Assembly: GCF_005860795.2 (NCBI RefSeq) | Contig: NZ_CP058350.1 | Coordinates: 1,952,501-2,016,500 of the forward strand | DNA length: 64,000 nucleotides | Source of the DNA: Peteryoungia desertarenae | Lineage (GTDB): Bacteria > Pseudomonadota > Alphaproteobacteria > Rhizobiales > Rhizobiaceae | Direction of reading: 5' to 3' | In this document: positions 51,357 to 61,311 of the stretch, piece by piece | How positions within the stretch are numbered: position 1 is the stretch's first letter | Layout of the letters: the number at the start of each line of letters is the position of its first letter | Translations under genes and position numbers: made by a program | Notes under the pieces: generated by a model | What the model was told of the DNA's origin: nothing | What the model saw: the letters and a program-made list of their open reading frames with translations, nothing else | Database searches by the model: none

Positions 51357-52775
51357 TCACTCTCTGCCGATTGCATGATCTGCGCAAAGGCCCTGGGCCT
51401 CCAAGACGCCCCAGCCGAATACCGGGTCTTTGCCGGGCAGGCCGATGTCGCGCGTCATGGCGCTGAGTGCTGTCTTGACCTCCTGCGGGCCAAGACCGGG
51501 ATCGCGCGCCAGCAAGAGTGCAGCGGCCGCACTGACGAATGGTGCAGCAAAGGATGTGCCGGTCTTTGGCCTTGCCCCGGCAACCGAGGCCGCTGTCCAG
51601 ACATTCACGCCGGGTGCAGCGATATCGACATGCGGACCCTGATTGGCGCGGCGGAAAACGCCGAATCGGCGATCGATTGCCGTCACCGCGATCACCCCGG
51701 CATAGGCCGCCGGGTAGAGCGGCGGTGCCTTGGGACCGTGATTGCCGACAGCCGCAACGATGATGGTCCTGTTATCGACCAGCCTTGCGATTGTGCGCTC
51801 CACCAGGCGGTTGGTCGGCCCTGACAGGCTGAGATTGATCACCCGCACCTCGCGCGACGCGAGGATGTCGAGTGCCTTGACCAGATCAAATGCCGATGCG
51901 AGGTCCGCCCTCTTCGAAACTCTGCGAAAGGCATCGACGGCGATCAGCTCCGATCCCGGCAACAGGCCGGGAGCCCGGCTGTCCTTCGCCCCGACAAGCA
52001 GGGCGGCGACAGCGGTTCCATGCTGGCGACTGGAGGCCGGCAGGCTGCCATCGCCGATGCCAATCACGGTCAGTCTTGCAGATCGCAACGCGTCATGATC
52101 GGGATTGATAGCCGTGTCGATCATCCCGATCCGGGGCAAAGGCCCGCATCGGTCTTCCGTCAGGAGCGGCGCTTCCGGCCAGCCGATCAGGTTGCGCACC
52201 AGGGGACATGTGCCGTCGGCGCAGCCGCCATCCTCCGCGGTCTGCTCCGGGCGGTAGAAGTGGTTCACATCGGTTTCCGCCGTCGGAGCGATTTCACCGA
52301 TCCTTGCCTGCGCCTCGTTCAGGCCGGTGCCGCTGGGCAGGATCAGGCGAACCACCTCGCCGTCGAGAACCGACAGCACCTGCCGTTCGGCGATGGCATA
52401 GCCTTCCGTCGTCAGGGTCGCGAGCGCGCTTGCATCAATCCCCGTCGCAATGATTTCATCCGGCGCCTGCAGCGGTAGCGCGGGCTCTGCGCTGCGCGCC
52501 GCAGTTCTGTCGGGTCGCTGTCGAAACAGATTAATCAGAGGAGTGCCGGACCGGTTGACGCGATTGCCCTGCGTTTCGCCGCCGCCGCTGCGTTCACCGC
52601 CACTCGCCCCTGCGCTGCCGCCATTGTCATCACTATCGTCGTCGTCGTCGTCGTCATCGGCCATGGCTGGCGGGGCAAGCGGATCGAACACCGCAGGGGC
52701 GAAGAGCGTGATGGCTGGCAAGAGGACTGCCATCATCGCGGTGAGATGCAGCCATCTTGCAAATCTGTGTTTCAT
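51357..52775 (-). CDS. Secreted subtilisin-like serine protease (S8)
   Basis: A 472-residue exported subtilase. A signal peptide (residues 1-38, ending PPAMA) is directly followed by a run of eight Asp and a Ser/Gly-rich stretch (DSDDNGGSAGASGGERSGGG). The catalytic domain fills about 210-465: Asp in GMIDTAINPDHDAL, His in QHGTAVAALLVG, oxyanion Asn in IIVAAVGNHG, Ser in TGTSFAAPFVSAAAAL. It should cleave proteins in the periplasm or outside the cell. A GGAATA-N15-CGTT promoter upstream links it to the adjacent ECF sigma cluster. Confidence 0.9.
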   Translation of the reverse strand: MKHRFARWLHLTAMMAVLLPAITLFAPAVFDPLAPPAMADDDDDDDDSDDNGGSAGASGGERSGGGETQGNRVNRSGTPLINLFRQRPDRTAARSAEPALPLQAPDEIIATGIDASALATLTTEGYAIAERQVLSVLDGEVVRLILPSGTGLNEAQARIGEIAPTAETDVNHFYRPEQTAEDGGCADGTCPLVRNLIGWPEAPLLTEDRCGPLPRIGMIDTAINPDHDALRSARLTVIGIGDGSLPASSRQHGTAVAALLVGAKDSRAPGLLPGSELIAVDAFRRVSKRADLASAFDLVKALDILASREVRVINLSLSGPTNRLVERTIARLVDNRTIIVAAVGNHGPKAPPLYPAAYAGVIAVTAIDRRFGVFRRANQGPHVDIAAPGVNVWTAASVAGARPKTGTSFAAPFVSAAAALLLARDPGLGPQEVKTALSAMTRDIGLPGKDPVFGWGVLEAQGLCADHAIGRE

Positions 52776-52834
52776 GCGTCATCTCTCTCGTTCAAGGCCA
52801 GCGTCAAATAAAAAGCGCAGTTGTCTTGAGATGT

Positions 52835-52859
52835 AACGGATAACTCCCCCAGTTATTCC
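52835..52859 (-). promoter_or_regulatory. ECF-type promoter of the subtilase gene
   Basis: Minus-strand GGAATA-N15-CGTT, CGTT ending 60 bases before the subtilase start. The spacing equals that of three more promoters at 54239, 55120 and 56001. The region is also almost palindromic (GGAATAAC...GTTATCC). Confidence 0.75.
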
Positions 52860-52879
52860 TGAAAGCACGGACATTTTTT

Positions 52880-53404
52880 ATGGATGAACCCGTCGAGATT
52901 GTCGGCAAGCGCCTGGTTGCATTTCTGCCTAATCTCCGTCGCTTTGCAATATCGCTGTGTCGGGCGCGCGACGTGGCGGATGATCTTGTGCAGCAGACCT
53001 GCGAGCGCGCCCTTGCCGGGGCGCATGGCTTTGACCCGGACACCCGTTTTGACGCCTGGGTTTTCAAGATCTTGCGCAATCTATGGCTTGATCAACTGCG
53101 CCGTCGAAACACCGCCGGGCCCATGGTCGATCTTGATGACGTGCCCGATCTGGCCGTGCCTTCGGGTGAGGCGGAAAGCGATGCGCGACTGGCGCTCGCC
53201 CGCGTCGAGGCCGCCTTGCAATCCCTGGCGCCCGACCAGCGGGAAGTGCTGGTCCTGGTCTGCATCGAAGAACTGAGCTACCGCGACGCGGCAGAGGTGC
53301 TCGAAATTCCGATCGGGACCGTGATGAGCCGCCTTGCCCGTGCCCGTAAAGCCCTTGCCGAGCTGACGGGAATAAATCCTGAAGCCAAACGTTCTTCGTC
53401 GTAA
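52880..53404 (+). CDS. ECF-family RNA polymerase sigma factor
   Basis: A 174-residue sigma factor: region 2 (FAISLCRARDVADDLVQQTC and FDAWVFKILRNLWLDQLRRR) and region 4 (LAPDQREVLVLVCIEELSYRDAAEVLEIPIGTVMSRLARARKAL). The 56-residue gap between is short, as in ECF proteins without extra domains. It is divergent from the subtilase gene and followed 16 bases later by a membrane anti-sigma factor gene. It is likely to recognise the GGAATA-N15-CGTT sites around it, although its own operon lacks a copy; control of its own expression is unclear. Confidence 0.93.
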   Translation: MDEPVEIVGKRLVAFLPNLRRFAISLCRARDVADDLVQQTCERALAGAHGFDPDTRFDAWVFKILRNLWLDQLRRRNTAGPMVDLDDVPDLAVPSGEAESDARLALARVEAALQSLAPDQREVLVLVCIEELSYRDAAEVLEIPIGTVMSRLARARKALAELTGINPEAKRSSS

Positions 53405-53420
53405 GAGAGGCTCAGACCCC

Positions 53421-54191
53421 ATGACACAGATGATTTCCGACGAAACCCTGATGGCCTTCGCCGATGGCGAACTGGACGCCGAGACAAGCGCCATGATCGA
53501 AAGCGCCCTGGAGAAAGACGAGGCCCTGGCGGATCGCCTGGCCCTGTTCCTCGACAGCAAGGCCCTGCTTGCAACGACCATGAAGCCGCTGATCGACGAG
53601 CCTCTGCCGCCAAAGCTTTCCCTTGGCGTACAGGACGCCATCGACAAGGCTGTCATGGCCGGTCATGCAGCCGATGACACCGTGATTGCCTTCCGGCCAA
53701 AGCCAGCCTCCGCGCAGCCCCGCTCATCCGGCCCCGCCATCGCGCCGTCACGCGCATCGATGGCGCTTGCCGCCTCGCTTGCCGGTATTCTGTTCGGACT
53801 TGCCGGTTTTCTGGCCGGCAGATCGGCGGCACCTGTGATGGATTCCGGCGTGGCCGCTCTCCATGCGGCTCTCTCGACACTGCCGTCCGGCACCGCGACG
53901 GAACTGGCGTCAGGCACGAGCTTCAGCGCGATTGCTAGCTTCCGCGATGGCGACGGGCATCTGTGCCGGGAATATGAGGTGAAAGCGCAAGACACACAGA
54001 CAACGGCGATTGCCTGTCACGGTCCTGAGGGGTGGCAGACCCGGCTTGCGCTGACGAACCCGCTGGCGGACGGCTATGTGCCGGCTTCCGCGCTGGAAAC
54101 CGTGGAATCTTATCTGGCCGCACTCGGTGCCGGCGAGCCGCTTTCCCTTCAGGAGGAAGCGGACGGCATCGCGGCCCTCGCCACGAAGTAA
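53421..54191 (+). CDS. Membrane-bound anti-sigma factor
   Basis: A 256-residue protein: acidic N-terminal domain (ISDETLMAFADGELDAETSAM, as in many anti-sigma factors), then one membrane helix (ASMALAASLAGILFGLAGFLAG, residues 115-136) and a periplasmic part. No zinc-binding HxxxCxxC motif is visible. It would hold the ECF factor at the membrane until an envelope signal arrives. Co-transcribed with the sigma gene; GAGAGG precedes the ATG. Confidence 0.88.
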   Translation: MTQMISDETLMAFADGELDAETSAMIESALEKDEALADRLALFLDSKALLATTMKPLIDEPLPPKLSLGVQDAIDKAVMAGHAADDTVIAFRPKPASAQPRSSGPAIAPSRASMALAASLAGILFGLAGFLAGRSAAPVMDSGVAALHAALSTLPSGTATELASGTSFSAIASFRDGDGHLCREYEVKAQDTQTTAIACHGPEGWQTRLALTNPLADGYVPASALETVESYLAALGAGEPLSLQEEADGIAALATK

Positions 54192-54238
54192 CCTCGACCG
54201 GACAATCGCAAAAAAGTCGATAATCTGACAGTCGCTTG

Positions 54239-54263
54239 GGAATAAAGCACCGGAACCGCCGTT
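54239..54263 (+). promoter_or_regulatory. ECF-type promoter, second copy
   Basis: GGAATA-N15-CGTT, CGTT ending 31 bases before the start of the 54295 gene. Confidence 0.75.
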
Positions 54264-54294
54264 TTCATCGGTATGAACCGAGCGGAGATCGCCC

Positions 54295-55011
54295 ATGAAA
54301 CTGTCAATGTTGAAGCCCACCGCGCCAAAGATCCGTTTCCTGTGCCGACCGGAGGACAAGGACGTCATTGCCCATCCCGTTCGCGCCAAGACGGTGCTTC
54401 CGGATTGGTTCCGAAAGCTGCCGCCGGTGGACGAACGCCAGTTGTCGCCCCATGACAGCGGTCTGACGGTCAAGCGCTGCATGCCGTTTCTCGATGCGAT
54501 GATGGCGGGCTGGGTCATTGGTCTGCCCGCCTCGCTCCGGATGGAGATTGCCGATAGCGGTCGGACAGTCAATTGCGGCTGGGACTTCGACCGCGTTCTG
54601 GTCAGCAACCATGCCCGCCACCAGGTCAGCGGCAATCCTCGTGAGCCGCTTCCGCCCTGCAAGTTTCACAATTACTGGACCATCTGCACACCGCCTGGCT
54701 GGAGCTGTCTTTTTGTGCCGCCGCTCAATCGGCCCAATGGCATTTTCGAAGTGGTCTCCGGTGTCGTTGACACGGATACCTATCGGTCCGAGATCCATTT
54801 CCCCTTTTTCGCCACCGGTGCCGATGGCCTTTACGTTCTCGAAAAAGGCACGCCGATCGTTCAGGTCATCCCCTTCCGGCGCGAGACCACCGATCTTGAA
54901 GGCGAAATCCGCAGCGAAACCGAAGCGGAGCGGGAGCGGCGCACGATGATCATGCGCAACACCCAGGCAGCCGATGGCTGGTATCGGAAATTCGCCCGCG
55001 CACACCGCTGA
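54295..55011 (+). CDS. DUF6065-like hypothetical protein
   Basis: A 238-residue cytosolic protein without signal peptide. The core reads CKFHNYWTICTPPGWSCLFV, then PPLNRPNGIFEVVSGVVDTD and IHFPFFATGADGLYVLEKGTP, a mostly beta fold. It resembles DUF6065 proteins, from memory, whose role is unknown. GGAG precedes ATG 54295; another ATG at 54273 is in a different frame. The GGAATA-N15-CGTT promoter places it in the ECF regulon. Confidence 0.7.
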   Translation: MKLSMLKPTAPKIRFLCRPEDKDVIAHPVRAKTVLPDWFRKLPPVDERQLSPHDSGLTVKRCMPFLDAMMAGWVIGLPASLRMEIADSGRTVNCGWDFDRVLVSNHARHQVSGNPREPLPPCKFHNYWTICTPPGWSCLFVPPLNRPNGIFEVVSGVVDTDTYRSEIHFPFFATGADGLYVLEKGTPIVQVIPFRRETTDLEGEIRSETEAERERRTMIMRNTQAADGWYRKFARAHR

Positions 55012-55035
55012 ACGCCTGACATTTTCAAGTCTCCC

Positions 55036-55066
55036 GACCGCGTGGACATGGCCTGTCCGCGCGGTC
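55036..55066 (+). terminator. Hairpin after the DUF6065-like gene
   Basis: GACCGCG-T-GGACA-TGGCC-TGTCC-G-CGCGGTC: 12 paired bases around a T/G pair, 5-nt loop. The following TCTCCT is a weak tail. Confidence 0.55.
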
Positions 55067-55119
55067 TCCTGCTGCGATCGCGACAGGCGGTCCTCTGACA
55101 AAAAACACAGTATTTTCAG

Positions 55120-55144
55120 GGAATAACACGGCCGCTCAACCGTT
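55120..55144 (+). promoter_or_regulatory. ECF-type promoter, third copy
   Basis: GGAATA-N15-CGTT (then TCTCC), 51 bases upstream of the start of the Asn/Ser-repeat gene. The downstream TTTCTCC..TTGCAGC block is also shared with the 56001 promoter. Confidence 0.8.
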
Positions 55145-55194
55145 TCTCCTTTGCAGCCGACATGCTGCTGACCCAAAAACCAAGGAGACTGAAC

Positions 55195-55659
55195 ATGAAA
55201 AAGTTGATCGCAATCGCAAGCTCGGCGCTTGCCCTTGGCGCAGCGGTTCCTGCCACCGCCCTGGCCGATGACCCATTGACCAAATTCCTCAATCGCGGCC
55301 TGTCTGAAGCAAGCGCCACTGCAAGAGAGGGTGAACGCGGCGATACGCGCTCTGTCTGGACCACGGCAAGGAACTCCAGCTCCAATTCCTCGTCGAATTC
55401 CTCGGATAACGCCTCTTCGAACAGCAGTTCGAATTCCTCGTCAAACTCGTCGGACAATTCGAGCGCCAACAGCAGTTCCAACTCGTCCTCGAATTCCTCG
55501 TCAAATTCTTCGTCGAACGCCTCTTCGAACAGCAGTTCGAATTCCTCGTCGAACTCGTCGGACAATTCGAGCTCCAACAGCAGCTCCAATTCCTCCTCGA
55601 ATTCTTCGAGCAACTCGTCATCCAATTCGTCATCCAACTCGTCTTCCGACAACGACTGA
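55195..55659 (+). CDS. Secreted Asn/Ser-repeat protein
   Basis: A 154-residue exported protein. A signal peptide (MKKLIAIASSALALGAAVPA, cleavage near ALA/DD) is followed by DPLTKFLNRGLSEAS and a short linker. From about residue 60 to the end it is almost only Asn and Ser (units NSSS, with NSSD, NASS and NSSA variants), ending in an acidic SDND. No known fold; likely disordered, perhaps a surface or matrix component or a sacrificial substrate. It is paralogous in its first 40 residues to the 56070 gene. AAGGAG precedes the ATG. Confidence 0.8.
   Translation: MKKLIAIASSALALGAAVPATALADDPLTKFLNRGLSEASATAREGERGDTRSVWTTARNSSSNSSSNSSDNASSNSSSNSSSNSSDNSSANSSSNSSSNSSSNSSSNASSNSSSNSSSNSSDNSSSNSSSNSSSNSSSNSSSNSSSNSSSDND
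55380..55650 (+). repeat. AAYTCSTCS-type tandem coding repeat (NSSS units)
   Basis: Degenerate 12-bp units encoding Asn-Ser-Ser-Ser fill this stretch. Third codon positions vary (TCC, TCG, AGC, AGT), so the repeat has been kept at the protein level rather than being a recent DNA expansion. Confidence 0.7.
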
Positions 55660-56000
55660 CGCGCAGGGTTCGTGCCTTGCGGCTTTATGCCCTGACGGGC
55701 GTCAACGCGGAACGGGAGGGGTTGCCATCGCTGCAACCCCTCCCGCTTGCATTGGTGCCGAGAGCACGACCGGCGAATCGGCGTCAGCGATTTTGCGTCC
55801 GGACTGCGCAAAAGCAGATCGAGAGAGCGTTTCAGGTGATCCCGAATTCAGCGGATACTCTTGGCCTGTTGCTGACAAAATGTGTCGGCACGGCAAAGTG
55901 ACAGAAGCAAGCTCTGTCCGAAGGGGCGACAACTTCGAACCGGTCATCCCCGAAACAGCGATGTCTCACATACGGTCCTGGATAAACCAGGCAAACAAAA
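55660..56000. other. Intergenic region
   Basis: 340 bases between the Asn/Ser-repeat gene and the next promoter; no gene seen. A GGAGGGG-TTGCCATCGCTGCAA-CCCCTCC hairpin (55715-55743) may terminate the repeat gene. Confidence 0.45.
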
Positions 56001-56025
56001 GGAATAGAAACTGTACCCGAACGTT
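56001..56025 (+). promoter_or_regulatory. ECF-type promoter, fourth copy
   Basis: GGAATA-N15-CGTT (then TCTCCCTTGCAGC), 45 bases upstream of the Asp-tailed protein gene. Confidence 0.8.
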
Positions 56026-56069
56026 TCTCCCTTGCAGCGCAAGCATTGTGTTCAAGAACGGAGACCTCC

Positions 56070-56294
56070 ATGAAAAAGTATATGGCCATTCTGGCAGCCA
56101 CAGCCGCTTTCGGTATGCTGACGCCCCCACCGGCGACCGCCACCGATCCCTTCACCAGGTTCCTGTCCAGCCAGCTCGGCAAGACCAGCGACGTCAGCTT
56201 CGCCAAGAGCAAGGGCGATGATCGATATGACCGCGATGAAGACGACAATGATGACGACGACGCTGACGACGATGACGACGACGACGACGATTGA
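56070..56294 (+). CDS. Small secreted protein with Asp-rich tail
   Basis: A 74-residue exported protein: signal peptide (MKKYMAILAATAAFGMLTPP, cleavage near ATA/TD), then DPFTRFLSSQLGKTSDVSFA and a run of mostly Asp to the end (about 20 of the last 25). The DP-x-T-x-FL motif and leader are shared with the 55195 product. The tail could bind calcium or other cations. The subtilase has an Asp run at the same position after its signal. GGAG precedes the ATG. Confidence 0.8.
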   Translation: MKKYMAILAATAAFGMLTPPPATATDPFTRFLSSQLGKTSDVSFAKSKGDDRYDRDEDDNDDDDADDDDDDDDD

Positions 56295-56426
56295 GTGGCA
56301 AAGGCCCGGTCTTGCAGGATCACTTCCGATGATCGAGGCAGCAACGGGCGCGGCGCGGCGGAGCCTTAGGGGCGTCCCGCCGTTCTTCCCGCGCGCGCTG
56401 CCACAAGATACACCCGCCTGACAAGC

Positions 56427-56458
56427 AAACGCCGCCAGGTTGCCCCGGCGGCGTTTTT
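56427..56458 (+). terminator. Terminator downstream of the Asp-tailed gene
   Basis: AAACGCCGCC-N10-GGCGGCGTTTTT, a 10-bp stem with T-run, between that gene and the converging chemoreceptor gene. Confidence 0.85.
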
Positions 56459-56480
56459 CATTTCTTTGGGCGGGCGTTTT

Positions 56481-58833
<2,353 letters not shown>

Positions 58834-59274
58834 TTGCTCTCTTCCCTTGCCGCCTATGTCAGCCTCTTCGCCGCGGCCTTTCTCGCCGCCACGCTTGTGC
58901 CTGCCCAGTCGGAGGCACTGCTCGTCGGGCTGATCCTGGGGGAGGCGGGGCCCGTTGCGCTTCTGGTTGGCGTTGCGACGCTCGGAAACGTGCTGGGCTC
59001 GGTGGTCAATTGGGTGCTCGGTCTCTGGGTCGAGCATTTCAAGGACCGTCGCTGGTTTCCGGTCAGCCCGGCGCAGCTTGACCGCGCCGCCCGCTGGTAT
59101 GGCCGCTGGGGCAAGTGGTCCCTTCTGGCAAGCTGGGTGCCGATCATCGGCGATCCGCTGACGGTGATGGCCGGCGTCTTGAAAGTTCGGTTCTCGACCT
59201 TCCTGATCCTCGTCTCCATCGCCAAGCTCGGTCGTTATCTGGTGCTGGCAGCGGCGACCCTTGGCTTCACGTGA
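58834..59274 (+). CDS. YqaA/DedA-like membrane protein
   Basis: A 146-residue inner-membrane protein: LVPAQSEALLVGLIL, GNVLGSVVNWVLG, RWGKWSLLASWVPIIGDPLT and IAKLGRYLVLAAATLGF match the YqaA branch of the DedA/SNARE-associated family (the W-x-P-x-x-G-D motif is typical). TTG start with AAGG upstream; no in-frame ATG. Role in membrane lipid or ion handling is inferred. Confidence 0.85.
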   Translation: MLSSLAAYVSLFAAAFLAATLVPAQSEALLVGLILGEAGPVALLVGVATLGNVLGSVVNWVLGLWVEHFKDRRWFPVSPAQLDRAARWYGRWGKWSLLASWVPIIGDPLTVMAGVLKVRFSTFLILVSIAKLGRYLVLAAATLGFT

Positions 59275-59280
59275 GCGGTG

Positions 59281-59760
59281 TTACTTCACCACGCTGATCG
59301 AGCCGTCGCTTTCCAGAACGACATTGCGCACCTGGTCGAGGCTGTCGGCGCCCGATGCCCGAACCGCGCTCATCACCTCGTCCTTGGTCAGCCGCTGGCG
59401 CGTCAGCGTCTCCTCGCAAAACACACCATCATGGGCCAGCAGGCTGGGTTCGGCCCGGATCATCCGGGCAAAGCTTCGCCAATGCACCGAGCCGAAGGTG
59501 ATGACATATTGCGCCGAGATCAGGAAGGCAAAGGCGACGGCCCCTTCGGCCAGCGCAATGCTCTCCTGCAACAGCACGGAGGAAAGCGTCGAGCCGAGCG
59601 CGACGGTCACCACAAGGTCAAAGGCATTGAGCTTGGCGAGTGTCCGCTTGCCGGAAATGCGCAGGAAGAAAATGAGCGTGATATAGGCGAGCGTGCCGAC
59701 GATCAGCGTGCGCACCAGCGCCTCCGCATTCTGGTAGAACATCTCGCTGAAATCCATCAT
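59281..59760 (-). CDS. DUF421/YetF-like membrane protein
   Basis: A 159-residue protein with two or three helices at the N-terminus (TLIVGTLAYITLIFFLRISG, FDLVVTVALGSTLSSVLLQ) and a small soluble domain (SLLAHDGVFCEETLTRQRLTKDEVMSAVRA, then VRNVVLESDGSISVV). The RISGKRTLAKLNAFDLVVTV motif is diagnostic. GAGGCGG precedes the ATG. Unknown function; converges with the YqaA gene. Confidence 0.88.
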   Translation of the reverse strand: MMDFSEMFYQNAEALVRTLIVGTLAYITLIFFLRISGKRTLAKLNAFDLVVTVALGSTLSSVLLQESIALAEGAVAFAFLISAQYVITFGSVHWRSFARMIRAEPSLLAHDGVFCEETLTRQRLTKDEVMSAVRASGADSLDQVRNVVLESDGSISVVK

Positions 59761-59886
59761 CCGCCTCCTTTGCCGGCCAAGCCCCGATCAGCCGGAACAA
59801 AGCCGGCGGGATTGGAAGGCGGCAGCAGGGCAAATTGTTCCAGCAGGCTTGCCCCGACGAGAAGGGCTTTCGTCGGCTCTAAAACA

Positions 59887-60135
59887 TCAGGCGGTGATGC
59901 GGATGCCTGCTTCCATGGCAGCGGCGATAAATGCCTTGCGGGCGTCGTCTTCCTTGCCGCGCCCATTGGCGACATTGCCGCAGATCATCAGCGCCTTGTC
60001 CAGCGCCTCGCCGTCTTCCACCGGCCAGTCCTCGATCATCGCCCAGGAAGCGGCACGCGTGGAATCGACCGTCAGGTCTTCGCCCTCCTCGCCAATGCCA
60101 TGCAGGATAACGGGTTTGCTCCAGCTCGTGTTCAT
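59887..60135 (-). CDS. DUF982 protein
   Basis: An 82-residue protein with the DUF982 pattern common in Rhizobiaceae: a W (AASWAMIEDWPVED), then ALDKALMICGNVANGRGKED and ARKAFIAAAMEAGIRI. Function unknown. The ATG at 60135 is preceded by GAAAACCAGGC, a weak site. Confidence 0.85.
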   Translation of the reverse strand: MNTSWSKPVILHGIGEEGEDLTVDSTRAASWAMIEDWPVEDGEALDKALMICGNVANGRGKEDDARKAFIAAAMEAGIRITA

Positions 60136-60265
60136 GCCTGGTTTTCCTCTGGCGCAGGGACGGGGGAATGCACCTCCTCTTGGGGAAGGGCTCTCTCACC
60201 GACGCTTTATCCCGCCCAAGAGAGGATCGCCACCGGAAAAAGCGGAAGTGTGCCTGATGGTCGCC

Positions 60266-60979
60266 TCAGCCTGTCTCCGCCGCATGGCTGCCCACCAGCC
60301 CCTCCAGCGAGGAGAAGACCCGGTCGGGCTGGAGGCTTGCATATTCCTCCGGTGCCCCGCTCCGGTTGATCCAGTGACAGGTAAAGCCAAAGGCCTTGGC
60401 GCCGGCAATATCCCAGCGGTTCGAAGACTGGAAGGCAATGTCGGGTGCGGCTAGATCATAGGCCGTCGTCACCAGCGCATAGGCAGCCGGTGCCGTCTTG
60501 TAGATCTGCAGCACATCGACGGAAAAGATGTCGTCGATCAATCCGTCCAGCCCTGCCGCTTCGACGGCTTCGTTGAGCATCTTCGGTGTCCCGTTGGACA
60601 GGATCGCGATCTTGACCCCGGTCGCCTTCAGACTTGCCAGCACCCCCGGCACTTCGCGGTAGCAGTCGAGCTGACGATACGCATCCAGCAGCGGATCGCG
60701 CAGCGCCTTGTCGACCTGCGGAAAGCGGGCAAGGCAGAAATCCAGCGCCTCGTCCGTGAGCGCCGAAAAATCGCGATACTGCCCCATCAGACTTGTGACC
60801 CAGGTATATTCGAGCTGTTTCACCCGCCACAGATCGGAAAAGGCCTGCGCCTCCGGCCCCATCGCGCCGGCATGCCGCCGCACCGCCGCATGCACGTCAA
60901 ACAGCGTCCCATAGGCATCGAATACATAGGCCTCAGGGCTGGTCACCCCCTCCGGCGGCGTCATCTGATCTGCAGTCAT
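60266..60979 (-). CDS. Haloacid dehalogenase, type II
   Basis: A 237-residue HAD-superfamily hydrolase. VFDAYGTLFDVHAAVRRHAG holds the nucleophile Asp; AILSNGTPKML is motif II; IYKTAPAAYALV has the motif III Lys; SSNRWDIAGAKAFGFTCHWI is motif IV with the SSN-x-WD pattern of L-2-haloacid dehalogenases. GAGGAGA precedes ATG 60979, while the open frame goes on to 61108. It would hydrolyse 2-haloacids or similar. Confidence 0.9.
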   Translation of the reverse strand: MTADQMTPPEGVTSPEAYVFDAYGTLFDVHAAVRRHAGAMGPEAQAFSDLWRVKQLEYTWVTSLMGQYRDFSALTDEALDFCLARFPQVDKALRDPLLDAYRQLDCYREVPGVLASLKATGVKIAILSNGTPKMLNEAVEAAGLDGLIDDIFSVDVLQIYKTAPAAYALVTTAYDLAAPDIAFQSSNRWDIAGAKAFGFTCHWINRSGAPEEYASLQPDRVFSSLEGLVGSHAAETG

Positions 60980-61070
60980 GTTCGGCTCTCCTCGGAAGGG
61001 AAGGGTAGGGCGGACGGGAGAAAAGTCGACCTTCCGTTGAAATGGCTCTGATGGAAGGTTGCCCTCAAAC

Positions 61071-61268
61071 TCATCCGGCTTGGTCGGGCTGAGACCCGTC
61101 ATTCTCACGATTTGCCTTCGGAGCCTGTTTCGTCCTGCCGGTTAGAACGGGCGATGACACAAGTTTCTCCACCCAGGGACTGACTGAAAGATCAGGTACA
61201 TCCTCATCAGGTTCCGGCATGCCTTCCCGACCTGTTGTCTTGCTCAAGTTCTTTTCCCCCGCTTGCAT
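61071..61268 (-). CDS. Possible small protein
   Basis: A 65-residue frame (MQAGEKNLSKTTGREGMPEP, polar, Pro/Glu/Asp-rich) between the dehalogenase and ROK genes. No ribosome site and no known domain, so it may not be a gene. Otherwise the 332 bases 60980-61311 hold nothing recognised. Confidence 0.2.
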   Translation of the reverse strand: MQAGEKNLSKTTGREGMPEPDEDVPDLSVSPWVEKLVSSPVLTGRTKQAPKANRENDGSQPDQAG

Positions 61269-61311
61269 GTCGCTTGGTGTTCGGCACCCCTAAGATGCAT
61301 TTCAGATCATA

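Noticed and set aside
50564..51376. A 270-codon antisense frame
   Set aside because: Covers the antisense of the glycine-rich gene, a perfect terminator and a mosaic repeat; not a plausible gene.
52835..52859. Near-palindrome as an autoregulatory promoter of the ECF sigma gene
   Set aside because: Read on the plus strand, GGATAAC is not followed by CGTT at 15 bases, so the consensus fits only the subtilase direction.
55116..55811. A 231-codon frame opposite the Asn/Ser-repeat gene, rich in Glu/Leu
   Set aside because: It is the reverse reading of the NSSS repeat (GAA/GAG/CTG codons). The plus frame has a signal peptide, ribosome site and promoter; the minus frame has none.
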